Below are positions 1-14,782 of a stretch of 64,000 nucleotides of DNA, piece by piece. The notes beneath the pieces were generated by a model. The model had not been told where the DNA came from. It searched no databases and saw nothing but the letters and a program-made list of their open reading frames with translations. Source of the stretch: Euwallacea fornicatus (taxonomy: Eukaryota > Arthropoda > Insecta > Coleoptera > Curculionidae); NCBI RefSeq assembly GCF_040115645.1, contig NW_027096027.1:496001-560000 (forward strand). The letters run 5' to 3'. The stretch's first letter is position 1, and every line of letters starts with the position of its first letter. The position numbers were made by a program, and so were the translations under genes.

Positions 1-1232
1 ATTTGAAGCTCGAAAACTTCGACAAATGACGACCAAATGTCTTAAACAGAGTGTCAAATTAATCAACTCGACGAGATCTTTAAGATGGCAAAACACATCA
101 TGATTGCATCTTGTTGAATTTCCAAGAAAAATAGTACTTTATGTGCTCAAACACAAAAAATGTGTGATTGTTCTAAATTTGAAGCTCGAAAACTTCGACA
201 AATGACGACCAAATGTCTTAAACAGAATGTCAAATTAATCAACTCGACGAGATCTTTAAGATGGCAAAACACATCATGATTGCATCTTGTTGAATTTCAG
301 AGAAAAATAGGACTTTATGTGCTCAAACACTCAAAATTTGTGATTGTTCTAAATTTGAAGCTCGAAAACTTCGACAAATGACGACCAAATGTCTTAAACA
401 GAATGTCAAATTAATCAACTCGACGAGATCTTTAAGATGGCAAAACACATCATGATTGCATCTTGTTGAATTTCAGAGAAAAATAGGACTTTATGTGCTC
501 AAACACTCAAAATGTGTGATTGTTCTAAATTTGAAGCTCGATAACTTCGACAAATGACGACCAAATGTCTTAAACAGAGAGTCAAATTAATCAGCTCGAC
601 GAGATCTTTAAGATGACAAAACACATCATGATTGCATCTTGTTGAATTTCCAAGAAAAACAGTACTTTAGGTGCTCAAACACACAAAATGTGTGATTGTT
701 CTAAATTTCGAGGTCGATAACTTCGACAAATGACGACCAAATGTCTTAAACAGAGTGTCAAATTAATCAACTCGACGAGATCTTTATGATGACAAAACAC
801 ATCATGATTGCATCTTGTTGAACTTCAGAGAAAAATAGGACTTTATGTGCTCAAACACTCAAAATGTGTGATTGTTCTAAATTTGAAGCTTGATAACTTC
901 GACAAATGACGACCAAATGTCTTAAACAGAATGTCAAATTAATCAGCTCGACGAGATCTTTAAGATGACAAAACACATCATGATTGCATCTTGTTGAATT
1001 TCCAAGAAAAATAGTACTTTATGTGCTCAAACACTCAAAATGTGTGATTGTTCTAAATTTGAAGCTCGAAAACTTCGACAAATGACGACCAAATGTCTTA
1101 AACAGAATGTCAAATTAATCAACTCGACGAGATCTTTAAGATGGCCAAACACATCATGATTGCATCTTGTTGAATTTCAGAGAAAAATAGGACTTTATGT
1201 GCTCAAACACTCAAAATGTGTGATTGTTCTAA

Positions 1233-4200
1233 ATTTGAAGCTCGATAACTTCGACAAATGACGACCAAATGTCTTAAACAGAGAGTCAAATTAATCAGCT
1301 CGACGAGATCTTTAAGATGACAAAACACATCATAATTGCGTCTTGTTGAATTTCAAAAAAAAAAAATGCTTTATGTGCTCAAACACTCAAAATGTGTCAT
1401 TGTTCTAAATTTGAAGCTCGATAACTTCGACAAATGACGACCAAATGTCTTAAACAGAGAGTCAAATTAATCAGCTCGACGAGATCTTTAAGATGACAAA
1501 ACACATCATAATTGCGTCTTGTTGAATTTCAAAAAAAAAAATGCTTTATGTGCTCAAACACTCAAAATGTGTCATTGTTCTAAATTTGAAGCTCGATAAC
1601 TTCGACAAATGACGACCAAATGTCTTAAACAGAGAGTCAAATTAATCAGCTCGACGAGATCTTTAAGATGACAAAACACATCATGATTGCATCTTGTTGA
1701 ATTTCCAAGAAAAATAGTACTTTATGTGCTCAAACACTCAAAATGTGTGATTGTTCTAAATTTGAAGCTCGAAAACTTCGACAAATGACGACCAAATGTC
1801 TTAAACAGAGAGTCAAATTAATCAGCTCGACGAGATCTTTAAGGTGACAAAACACATCATGATTGCATCTTGTTGAATTTCCAAGAAAAATAGTACTTTA
1901 TGTGCTCAAACACTCAAAATGTGTGATTGTTCTAAATTTGAAGCTCGAAAACTTCGACAAATGACGACCAAATGTCTTAAACAGAGAGTCAAATTAATCA
2001 GCTCGACGAGATCTTTAAGATGACAAAACACATCATGATTGCATCTTGTTGAATTTCCAAGAAAAATAGTACTTTATGTGCTCAAATACTCAAAATGTGT
2101 GATTGTTCTAAATTTGATGTTCATTAACTTCGACAAATGACGACCAAATGTCTTAAACAGAGAGTCAAATTAATCAGCTCGACGAGATTTTTAAGATGAC
2201 AAAACACATCATGATTGCATCTTGTTGAATTTCCAAGAAAAATAGTACTTTATGTGCTCAAACACTCAAAATGTGTGATTGTTCTAAATTTGATGTTCGA
2301 TAACTTCGACAAATGACGACCAAATGTCTTAAACAGAGAGTCAAATTAATCAGCTCGACGAGATCTTTAAGGTTACAAAACACATCATGATTGCATCTTG
2401 TTGAATTTCAGAGAAAAATAGGACTTTATGTGCTCAAACACTCAAAATGTGTGATTGTTCTAAATTTGAAGCTCGAAAACTTCGACAAATGACGACCAAA
2501 TGTCTTAAACAGAGTGTCAAATTAATCAACTCGACGAGATCTTTAAGATGGCAAAACACATCATGATTGCATCTTGTTGAATTTCCAAGAAAAATAGTAC
2601 TTTATGTGCTCAAACACAAAAAATGTGTGATTGTTCTAAATTTGAAGCTCGAAAACTTCGACAAATGACGACCAAATGTCTTAAACAGAATGTCAAATTA
2701 ATCAACTCGACGAGATCTTTAAGATGGCAAAACACATCATGATTGCATCTTGTTGAATTTCAGAGAAAAATAGGACTTTATGTGCTCAAACACTCAAAAT
2801 TTGTGATTGTTCTAAATTTGAAGCTCGATAACTTCGACAAATGACGACCAAATGTCTTAAACAGAGAGTCAAAGTAATCAGCTCGACGAGATCTTTAAGA
2901 TGACAAAACACATCATAATTGCATCTTGTTGAACTTCAGAGAAAAATAGGACTTTATGTGCTCAAACACTCAAAATGTGTGATTGTTCTAAATTTGAAGC
3001 TTGATAACTTCGACAAATGACGACCAAATGTCTTAAACAGAATGTCAAATTAATCAACTCGACGAGATCTTTAAGATGGCAAAACACATCATGATTGCAT
3101 CTTGTTGAATTTCAGAGAAAAATAGGACTTTATGTGCTCAAACACTCAAAATGTGTGATTGTTCTAAATTTGAAGCTCGAAAACTTCGACAAATGACGAC
3201 CAAATGTCTTAAACAGAGTGTCAAATTAATCAACTCGACGAGATCTTTAAGATGGCAAAACACATCATGATTGCATCTTGTTGAATTTCCAAGAAAAATA
3301 GTACTTTATGTGCTCAAACACAAAAAATGTGTGATTGTTCTAAATTTGAAGCTCGAAAACTTCGACAAATGACGACCAAATGTCTTAAACAGAATGTCAA
3401 ATTAATCAACTCGACGAGATCTTTAAGATGGCAAAACACATCATGATTGCATCTTGTTGAATTTCAGAGAAAAATAGGACTTTATGTGCTCAAACACTCA
3501 AAATGTGTGATTGTTCTAAATTTGAAGCTTGATAACTTCGACAAATGACGACCAAATGTCTTAAACAGAATGTCAAATTAATCAACTCGACGAGATCTTT
3601 AAGATGGCAAAACACATCATGATTGCATCTTGTTGAATTTCAGAGAAAAATAGGACTTTATGTGCTCAAACACTCAAAATGTGTGATTGTTCTAAATTTG
3701 AAGCTCGATAACTTCGACAAATGACGACCAAATGTCTTAAACAGAGTGTCAAATTAATCAACTCGACGAGATCTTTAAGATGGCAAAACACATCATGATT
3801 GCATCTTGTTGAATTTCCAAGAAAAATAGTACTTTATGTGCTCAAACACAAAAAATGTGTGATTGTTCTAAATTTGAAGCTCGAAAACTTCGACAAATGA
3901 CGACCAAATGTCTTAAACAGAATGTCAAATTAATCAACTCGACGAGATCTTTAAGATGACAAAACACATCATGATTGCATCTTGTTGAATTTCAGAGAAA
4001 AATAGGACTTTATGTGCTCAAACACTCAAAATGTGTGATTGTTCTAAATTTGAAGCTCGATAACTTCGACAAATGACGACCAAATGTCTTAAACAGAGAG
4101 TCAAATTAATCAGCTCGACGAGATCTTTAAGATGACAAAACACATCATAATTGCGTCTTGTTGAATTTCAAAAAAAAAAAATGCTTTATGTGCTCAAACA

Positions 4201-6590
4201 CTCAAAATGTGTCATTGTTCTAAATTTGAAGCTCGATAACTTCGACAAATGACGACCAAATGTCTTAAACAGAGAGTCAAATTAATCAGCTCGACGAGAT
4301 CTTTAAGATGACAAAACACATCATAATTGCGTCTTGTTGAATTTCAAAAAAAAAAATGCTTTATGTGCTCAAACACTCAAAATGTGTCATTGTTCTAAAT
4401 TTGAAGCTCGATAACTTCGACAAATGACGACCAAATGTCTTAAACAGAGAGTCAAATTAATCAGCTCGACGAGATCTTTAAGATGACAAAACACATCATG
4501 ATTGCATCTTGTTGAATTTCCAAGAAAAATAGTACTTTATGTGCTCAAACACTCAAAATGTGTGATTGTTCTAAATTTGAAGCTCGAAAACTTCGACAAA
4601 TGACGACCAAATGTCTTAAACAGAGAGTCAAATTAATCAGCTCGACGAGATCTTTAAGGTGACAAAACACATCATGATTGCATCTTGTTGAATTTCCAAG
4701 AAAAATAGTACTTTATGTGCTCAAACACTCAAAATGTGTGATTGTTCTAAATTTGAAGCTCGAAAACTTCGACAAATGACGACCAAATGTCTTAAACAGA
4801 GAGTCAAATTAATCAGCTCGACGAGATCTTTAAGATGACAAAACACATCATGATTGCATCTTGTTGAATTTCCAAGAAAAATAGTACTTTATGTGCTCAA
4901 ATACTCAAAATGTGTGATTGTTCTAAATTTGATGTTCATTAACTTCGACAAATGACGACCAAATGTCTTAAACAGAGAGTCAAATTAATCAGCTCGACGA
5001 GATTTTTAAGATGACAAAACACATCATGATTGCATCTTGTTGAATTTCCAAGAAAAATAGTACTTTATGTGCTCAAACACTCAAAATGTGTGATTGTTCT
5101 AAATTTGATGTTCGATAACTTCGACAAATGACGACCAAATGTCTTAAACAGAGAGTCAAATTAATCAGCTCGACGAGATCTTTAAGGTTACAAAACACAT
5201 CATGATTGCATCTTGTTGAATTTCAGAGAAAAATAGGACTTTATGTGCTCAAACACTCAAAATGTGTGATTGTTCTAAATTTGAAGCTCGAAAACTTCGA
5301 CAAATGACGACCAAATGTCTTAAACAGAGTGTCAAATTAATCAACTCGACGAGATCTTTAAGATGGCAAAACACATCATGATTGCATCTTGTTGAATTTC
5401 CAAGAAAAATAGTACTTTATGTGCTCAAACACAAAAAATGTGTGATTGTTCTAAATTTGAAGCTCGAAAACTTCGACAAATGACGACCAAATGTCTTAAA
5501 CAGAATGTCAAATTAATCAACTCGACGAGATCTTTAAGATGGCAAAACACATCATGATTGCATCTTGTTGAATTTCAGAGAAAAATAGGACTTTATGTGC
5601 TCAAACACTCAAAATTTGTGATTGTTCTAAATTTGAAGCTCGATAACTTCGACAAATGACGACCAAATGTCTTAAACAGAGAGTCAAAGTAATCAGCTCG
5701 ACGAGATCTTTAAGATGACAAAACACATCATAATTGCATCTTGTTGAACTTCAGAGAAAAATAGGACTTTATGTGCTCAAACACTCAAAATGTGTGATTG
5801 TTCTAAATTTGAAGCTTGATAACTTCGACAAATGACGACCAAATGTCTTAAACAGAATGTCAAATTAATCAACTCGACGAGATCTTTAAGATGGCAAAAC
5901 ACATCATGATTGCATCTTGTTGAATTTCAGAGAAAAATAGGACTTTATGTGCTCAAACACTCAAAATGTGTGATTGTTCTAAATTTGAAGCTCGAAAACT
6001 TCGACAAATGACGACCAAATGTCTTAAACAGAGTGTCAAATTAATCAACTCGACGAGATCTTTAAGATGGCAAAACACATCATGATTGCATCTTGTTGAA
6101 TTTCCAAGAAAAATAGTACTTTATGTGCTCAAACACAAAAAATGTGTGATTGTTCTAAATTTGAAGCTCGAAAACTTCGACAAATGACGACCAAATGTCT
6201 TAAACAGAATGTCAAATTAATCAACTCGACGAGATCTTTAAGATGGCAAAACACATCATGATTGCATCTTGTTGAATTTCAGAGAAAAATAGGACTTTAT
6301 GTGCTCAAACACTCAAAATGTGTGATTGTTCTAAATTTGAAGCTTGATAACTTCGACAAATGACGACCAAATGTCTTAAACAGAATGTCAAATTAATCAA
6401 CTCGACGAGATCTTTAAGATGGCAAAACACATCATGATTGCATCTTGTTGAATTTCAGAGAAAAATAGGACTTTATGTGCTCAAACACTCAAAATGTGTG
6501 ATTGTTCTAAATTTGAAGCTCGAAAACTTCGACAAATGACGACCAAATGTCTTAAACAGAGTGTCAAATTAATCAACTCGACGAGATCTT
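1233..6590 (+). repeat. Higher-order repeat, two copies of a 16-monomer unit (2,815 bp)
   Basis: Rare monomer variants recur in the same order with a spacing of 2,815 bp. The GATGTTCATTAAC monomer begins at 2112 and 4927, the following GATGTTCGATAAC monomer at 2288 and 5103, and the GTCAAAGTAATC monomer at 2816 and 5631. Copy one is about 1233-4047 and copy two about 4048-6590, where the match decays. Sixteen monomers would be 2,816 bp; the missing base lies in a poly-A run. Boundaries are read by eye to about one monomer. Confidence 0.85.
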
Positions 6591-8100
6591 TAAGATGGCA
6601 AAACACATCATGATTGCATCTTGTTGAATTTCCAAGAAAAATAGGACTTTATGTGCTCAAACACTCAAAATGTGTGATTGTTCTAAATTTGAAGCTTGAT
6701 AACTTCGACAAATGACGACCAAATGTCTTAAACAGAATGTCAAATTAATCAACTCGACGAGATCTTTAAGATGGCAAAACACATCATGATTGCATCTTGT
6801 TGAATTTCAGAGAAAAATAGGACTTTATGTGCTCAAACACTCAAAATGTGTGATTGTTCTAAATTTGAAGCTCGAAAACTTCGACAAATGACGACCAAAT
6901 GTCTTAAACAGAATGTCAAATTAATCAACTCGACGAGATCTTTAAGATGGCAAAACACATCATGATTGCATCTTGTTGAATTTCCAAGAAAAATAGTACT
7001 TTATGTGCTCAAACACTCAAAATGTGTGATTGTTCTAAATTTGATGTTCGATAACTTCGACAAATGACGACCAAATGTCTTAAACAGAGAGTCAAATTAA
7101 TCAGCTCGACGAGATCTTTAAGGTTACAAAACACATCATGATTGCATCTTGTTGAATTTCAGAGAAAAATAGGACTTTATGTGCTCAAACACTCAAAATG
7201 TGTGATTGTTCTAAATTTGAAGCTCGAAAACTTCGACAAATGACGACCAAATGTCTTAAACAGAGTGTCAAATTAATCAACTCGACGAGATCTTTAAGAT
7301 GGCAAAACACATCATGATTGCATCTTGTTGAATTTCCAAGAAAAATAGTACTTTATGTGCTCAAACACAAAAAATGTGTGATTGTTCTAAATTTGAAGCT
7401 CGAAAACTTCGACAAATGACGACCAAATGTCTTAAACAGAATGTCAAATTAATCAACTCGACGAGATCTTTAAGATGGCAAAACACATCATGATTGCATC
7501 TTGTTGAATTTCAGAGAAAAATAGGACTTTATGTGCTCAAACACTCAAAATTTGTGATTGTTCTAAATTTGAAGCTCGATAACTTCGACAAATGACGACC
7601 AAATGTCTTAAACAGAGAGTCAAAGTAATCAGCTCGACGAGATCTTTAAGATGACAAAACACATCATAATTGCATCTTGTTGAACTTCAGAGAAAAATAG
7701 GACTTTATGTGCTCAAACACTCAAAATGTGTGATTGTTCTAAATTTGAAGCTTGATAACTTCGACAAATGACGACCAAATGTCTTAAACAGAATGTCAAA
7801 TTAATCAACTCGACGAGATCTTTAAGATGGCCAAACACATCATGATTGCATCTTGTTGAATTTCAGAGAAAAATAGGACTTTATGTGCTCAAACACTCAA
7901 AATGTGTGATTGTTCTAAATTTGAAGCTCGATAACTTCGACAAATGACGACCAAATGTCTTAAACAGAGAGTCAAATTAATCAGCTCGACGAGATCTTTA
8001 AGATGACAAAACACATCATGATTGCATCTTGTTGAATTTCCAAGAAAAACAGTACTTTATGTGCTCAAACATTCAAAATGTGTGATTGTTCTAAATTTGA

Positions 8101-9860
8101 AGCTCGAAAACTTCGACAAATGACGACCAAATGTCTTAAACAGAATGTCAAATTAATCAACTCGACGAGATCTTTATGATGACAAAACACATCATGATTG
8201 CATCTTGTTGAATTTCAGAGAAAAATAGGACTTTATGTGCTCAAACACTCAAAATGTGTGATTGTTCTAAATTTGAAGCTCGAAAACTTCGACAAATGAC
8301 GACCAAATGTCTTAAACAGAATGTCAAATTAATCAACTCGACGAGATCTTTAAGATGGCAAAACACATCATGATTGCATCTTGTTGAATTTCAGAGAAAA
8401 ATAGGACTTTATGTGCTCAAACACTCAAAATGTGTGATTGTTCTAAATTTGAAGCTCGATAACTTCGACAAATGACGACCAAATGTCTTAAACAGAGAGT
8501 CAAATTAATCAGCTCGACGAGATCTTTAAGATGACAAAACACATCATGATTGCATCTTGTTGAATTTCCAAGAAAAACAGTACTTTATGTGCTCAAACAT
8601 TCAAAATGTGTGATTGTTCTAAATTTGAAGCTCGATAACTTCGACAAATGACGACCAAATGTCTTAAACAGAGAGTCAAATTAATCAGCTCGACGAGATC
8701 TTTAAGATGACAAAACACATCATAATTGCATCTTGTTGAACTTCAGAGAAAAATAGGACTTTATGTGCTCAAACACTCAAAATGTGTGATTGTTCTAAAT
8801 TTGAAGCTCGATAACTTCGACAAATGACGACCAAATGTCTTAAACAGAGAGTCAAATTAATCAGCTCGACGAGATCTTTAAGATGACAAAACACATCATG
8901 ATTGCATCTTGTTGAATTTCCAAGAAAAACAGTACTTTATGTGCTCAAACATTCAAAATGTGTGATTGTTCTAAATTTGAAGCTCGAAAACTTCGACAAA
9001 TGACGACCAAATGTCTTAAACAGAATGTCAAATTAATCAACTCGACGAGATCTTTATGATGACAAAACACATCATGATTGCATCTTGTTGAATTTCAGAG
9101 AAAAATAGGACTTTATGTGCTCAAACACTCAAAATGTGTGATTGTTCTAAATTTGAAGCTCGAAAACTTCGACAAATGACGACCAAATGTCTTAAACAGA
9201 ATGTCAAATTAATCAACTCGACGAGATCTTTAAGATGGCAAAACACATCATGATTGCATCTTGTTGAATTTCAGAGAAAAATAGGACTTTATGTGCTCAA
9301 ACACTCAAAATGTGTGATTGTTCTAAATTTGAAGCTCGATAACTTCGACAAATGACGACCAAATGTCTTAAACAGAGAGTCAAATTAATCAGCTCGACGA
9401 GATCTTTAAGATGACAAAACACATCATGATTGCATCTTGTTGAATTTCCAAGAAAAACAGTACTTTATGTGCTCAAACATTCAAAATGTGTGATTGTTCT
9501 AAATTTGAAGCTCGATAACTTCGACAAATGACGACCAAATGTCTTAAACAGAGAGTCAAATTAATCAGCTCGACGAGATCTTTAAGATGACAAAACACAT
9601 CATAATTGCATCTTGTTGAACTTCAGAGAAAAATAGGACTTTATGTGCTCAAACACTCAAAATGTGTGATTGTACTAAATTTGAAGCTCGATAACTTCGA
9701 CAAATGACGACCAAATGTCTTAAACAGAGAGTCAAATTAATCAGCTCGACGAGATCTTTAAGATGACAAAACACATCATGATTGCATCTTGTTGAATTTC
9801 CAAGAAAAATAGTACTTTATGTGCTCAAACACAAAAAATGTGTGATTGTTCTAAATTTGA
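8101..9860 (+). repeat. Tandem duplication of a five-monomer block (880 bp)
   Basis: Five monomers from about 8101 to 8980 are followed by the same five subtypes in the same order from about 8981 to 9860. Useful markers are TTTATGATGAC in the first monomer and AAAACAGTAC with CATTCAAAATG in the third. This is a smaller amplification unit nested in the larger structure. Edges are approximate. Confidence 0.7.
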
Positions 9861-12800
9861 AGCTCGAAAACTTCGACAAATGACGACCAAATGTCTTAAA
9901 CAGAATGTCAAATTAATCAACTCGACGAGATCTTTAAGATGGCAAAACACATCATGATTGCATCTTGTTGAATTTCCAAGAAAAATAGTACTTTATGTGC
10001 TCAAACACTCAAAATGTGTGATTGTTCTAAATTTGAAGCTCGATAACTTCGACAAATGACGACCAAATGTCTTAAACAGAGAGTCAAATTAATCAACTCG
10101 ACGAGATCTTTAAGATGGCAAAACACATCATGATTGCATCTTGTTGAATTTCCAAGAAAAATAGTACTTTATGTGCTCAAACACAAAAAATGTGTGATTG
10201 TTCTAAATTTGAAGCTCGAAAACTTCGACAAATGACGACCAAATGTCTTAAACAGAATGTCAAATTAATCAACTCGACGAGATCTTTAAGATGGCAAAAC
10301 ACATCATGATTGCATCTTGTTGAATTTCCAAGAAAAATAGTACTTTATGTGCTCAAACACTCAAAATGTGTGATTGTTCTAAATTTGAAGCTCGAAAACT
10401 TCGACAAATGACGACCAAATGTCTTAAACAGAGAGTCAAATTAATCAGCTCGACGAGATCTTTAAGATGACAAAACACATCATGATTGCATCTTGTTGAA
10501 TTTCCAAGAAAAATAGTACTTTATGTGCTCAAATACTCAAAATGTGTGATTGTTCTAAATTTGATGTTCATTAACTTCGACAAATGACGACCAAATGTCT
10601 TAAACAGAGAGTCAAATTAATCAGCTCGACGAGATTTTTAAGATGACAAAACACATCATGATTGCATCTTGTTGAATTTCCAAGAAAAATAGTACTTTAT
10701 GTGCTCAAACACTCAAAATGTGTGATTGTTCTAAATTTGATGTTCGATAACTTCGACAAATGACGACCAAATGTCTTAAACAGAGAGTCAAATTAATCAG
10801 CTCGACGAGATCTTTAAGGTTACAAAACACATCATGATTGCATCTTGTTGAATTTCAGAGAAAAATAGGACTTTATGTGCTCAAACACTCAAAATGTGTG
10901 ATTGTTCTAAATTTGAAGCTCGAAAACTTCGACAAATGACGACCAAATGTCTTAAACAGAGTGTCAAATTAATCAACTCGACGAGATCTTTAAGATGGCA
11001 AAACACATCATGATTGCATCTTGTTGAATTTCCAAGAAAAATAGTACTTTATGTGCTCAAACACAAAAAATGTGTGATTGTTCTAAATTTGAAGCTCGAA
11101 AACTTCGACAAATGACGACCAAATGTCTTAAACAGAATGTCAAATTAATCAACTCGACGAGATCTTTAAGATGGCAAAACACATCATGATTGCATCTTGT
11201 TGAATTTCAGAGAAAAATAGGACTTTATGTGCTCAAACACTCAAAATTTGTGATTGTTCTAAATTTGAAGCTCGATAACTTCGACAAATGACGACCAAAT
11301 GTCTTAAACAGAGAGTCAAAGTAATCAGCTCGACGAGATCTTTAAGATGACAAAACACATCATAATTGCATCTTGTTGAACTTCAGAGAAAAATAGGACT
11401 TTATGTGCTCAAACACTCAAAATGTGTGATTGTTCTAAATTTGAAGCTTGATAACTTCGACAAATGACGACCAAATGTCTTAAACAGAATGTCAAATTAA
11501 TCAACTCGACGAGATCTTTAAGATGGCAAAACACATCATGATTGCATCTTGTTGAATTTCAGAGAAAAATAGGACTTTATGTGCTCAAACACTCAAAATG
11601 TGTGATTGTTCTAAATTTGAAGCTCGAAAACTTCGACAAATGACGACCAAATGTCTTAAACAGAGTGTCAAATTAATCAACTCGACGAGATCTTTAAGAT
11701 GGCAAAACACATCATGATTGCATCTTGTTGAATTTCCAAGAAAAATAGTACTTTATGTGCTCAAACACAAAAAATGTGTGATTGTTCTAAATTTGAAGCT
11801 CGAAAACTTCGACAAATGACGACCAAATGTCTTAAACAGAATGTCAAATTAATCAACTCGACGAGATCTTTAAGATGGCAAAACACATCATGATTGCATC
11901 TTGTTGAATTTCAGAGAAAAATAGGACTTTATGTGCTCAAACACTCAAAATGTGTGATTGTTCTAAATTTGAAGCTTGATAACTTCGACAAATGACGACC
12001 AAATGTCTTAAACAGAATGTCAAATTAATCAACTCGACGAGATCTTTAAGATGGCAAAACACATCATGATTGCATCTTGTTGAATTTCAGAGAAAAATAG
12101 GACTTTATGTGCTCAAACACTCAAAATGTGTGATTGTTCTAAATTTGAAGCTCGATAACTTCGACAAATGACGACCAAATGTCTTAAACAGAGAGTCAAA
12201 TTAATCAGCTCGACGAGATCTTTAAGATGACAAAACACATCATGATTGCATCTTGTTGAATTTCCAAGAAAAACAGTACTTTATGTGCTCAAACATTCAA
12301 AATGTGTGATTGTTCTAAATTTGAAGCTCGATAACTTCGACAAATGACGACCAAATGTCTTAAACAGAGAGTCAAATTAATCAGCTCGACGAGATCTTTA
12401 AGATGACAAAACACATCATAATTGCATCTTGTTGAACTTCAGAGAAAAATAGGACTTTATGTGCTCAAACACTCAAAATGTGTGATTGTACTAAATTTGA
12501 AGCTCGATAACTTCGACAAATGACGACCAAATGTCTTAAACAGAGAGTCAAATTAATCAGCTCGACGAGATCTTTAAGATGACAAAACACATCATGATTG
12601 CATCTTGTTGAATTTCCAAGAAAAATAGTACTTTATGTGCTCAAACACAAAAAATGTGTGATTGTTCTAAATTTGAAGCTCGAAAACTTCGACAAATGAC
12701 GACCAAATGTCTTAAACAGAATGTCAAATTAATCAACTCGACGAGATCTTTAAGATGGCAAAACACATCATGATTGCATCTTGTTGAATTTCCAAGAAAA

Positions 12801-14720
12801 ATAGTACTTTATGTGCTCAAACACTCAAAATGTGTGATTGTTCTAAATTTGAAGCTCGATAACTTCGACAAATGACGACCAAATGTCTTAAACAGAGAGT
12901 CAAATTAATCAACTCGACGAGATCTTTAAGATGGCAAAACACATCATGATTGCATCTTGTTGAATTTCCAAGAAAAATAGTACTTTATGTGCTCAAACAC
13001 AAAAAATGTGTGATTGTTCTAAATTTGAAGCTCGAAAACTTCGACAAATGACGACCAAATGTCTTAAACAGAATGTCAAATTAATCAACTCGACGAGATC
13101 TTTAAGATGGCAAAACACATCATGATTGCATCTTGTTGAATTTCCAAGAAAAATAGTACTTTATGTGCTCAAACACTCAAAATGTGTGATTGTTCTAAAT
13201 TTGAAGCTCGAAAACTTCGACAAATGACGACCAAATGTCTTAAACAGAGAGTCAAATTAATCAGCTCGACGAGATCTTTAAGATGACAAAACACATCATG
13301 ATTGCATCTTGTTGAATTTCCAAGAAAAATAGTACTTTATGTGCTCAAATACTCAAAATGTGTGATTGTTCTAAATTTGATGTTCATTAACTTCGACAAA
13401 TGACGACCAAATGTCTTAAACAGAGAGTCAAATTAATCAGCTCGACGAGATTTTTAAGATGACAAAACACATCATGATTGCATCTTGTTGAATTTCCAAG
13501 AAAAATAGTACTTTATGTGCTCAAACACTCAAAATGTGTGATTGTTCTAAATTTGATGTTCGATAACTTCGACAAATGACGACCAAATGTCTTAAACAGA
13601 GAGTCAAATTAATCAGCTCGACGAGATCTTTAAGGTTACAAAACACATCATGATTGCATCTTGTTGAATTTCAGAGAAAAATAGGACTTTATGTGCTCAA
13701 ACACTCAAAATGTGTGATTGTTCTAAATTTGAAGCTCGAAAACTTCGACAAATGACGACCAAATGTCTTAAACAGAGTGTCAAATTAATCAACTCGACGA
13801 GATCTTTAAGATGGCAAAACACATCATGATTGCATCTTGTTGAATTTCCAAGAAAAATAGTACTTTATGTGCTCAAACACAAAAAATGTGTGATTGTTCT
13901 AAATTTGAAGCTCGAAAACTTCGACAAATGACGACCAAATGTCTTAAACAGAATGTCAAATTAATCAACTCGACGAGATCTTTAAGATGGCAAAACACAT
14001 CATGATTGCATCTTGTTGAATTTCAGAGAAAAATAGGACTTTATGTGCTCAAACACTCAAAATTTGTGATTGTTCTAAATTTGAAGCTCGATAACTTCGA
14101 CAAATGACGACCAAATGTCTTAAACAGAGAGTCAAAGTAATCAGCTCGACGAGATCTTTAAGATGACAAAACACATCATAATTGCATCTTGTTGAACTTC
14201 AGAGAAAAATAGGACTTTATGTGCTCAAACACTCAAAATGTGTGATTGTTCTAAATTTGAAGCTTGATAACTTCGACAAATGACGACCAAATGTCTTAAA
14301 CAGAATGTCAAATTAATCAACTCGACGAGATCTTTAAGATGGCAAAACACATCATGATTGCATCTTGTTGAATTTCAGAGAAAAATAGGACTTTATGTGC
14401 TCAAACACTCAAAATGTGTGATTGTTCTAAATTTGAAGCTCGAAAACTTCGACAAATGACGACCAAATGTCTTAAACAGAGTGTCAAATTAATCAACTCG
14501 ACGAGATCTTTAAGATGGCAAAACACATCATGATTGCATCTTGTTGAATTTCCAAGAAAAATAGTACTTTATGTGCTCAAACACAAAAAATGTGTGATTG
14601 TTCTAAATTTGAAGCTCGAAAACTTCGACAAATGACGACCAAATGTCTTAAACAGAATGTCAAATTAATCAACTCGACGAGATCTTTAAGATGGCAAAAC
14701 ACATCATGATTGCATCTTGT
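9327..14720 (+). repeat. Higher-order repeat, two copies of a 16-monomer unit (2,816 bp)
   Basis: The rare TTGTACTAAAT variant occurs near 9671 and again 2,816 bp later near 12487, and the GATGTTCATTAAC monomer occurs at 10559 and 13375, also 2,816 bp apart. Monomer subtypes between these markers follow the same order in both copies, about 9327-12142 and 12143-14720. The unit shares many monomers with the 16-mer at 1233-6590; the GATGTTCATTAAC markers of the two regions are 5,632 bp (32 monomers) apart. Confidence 0.85.
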
Positions 14721-14782
14721 TGAATTTCCAAGAAAAATAGTACTTTATGTGCTCAAACACTCAAAATGTGTGATTGTTCTAA

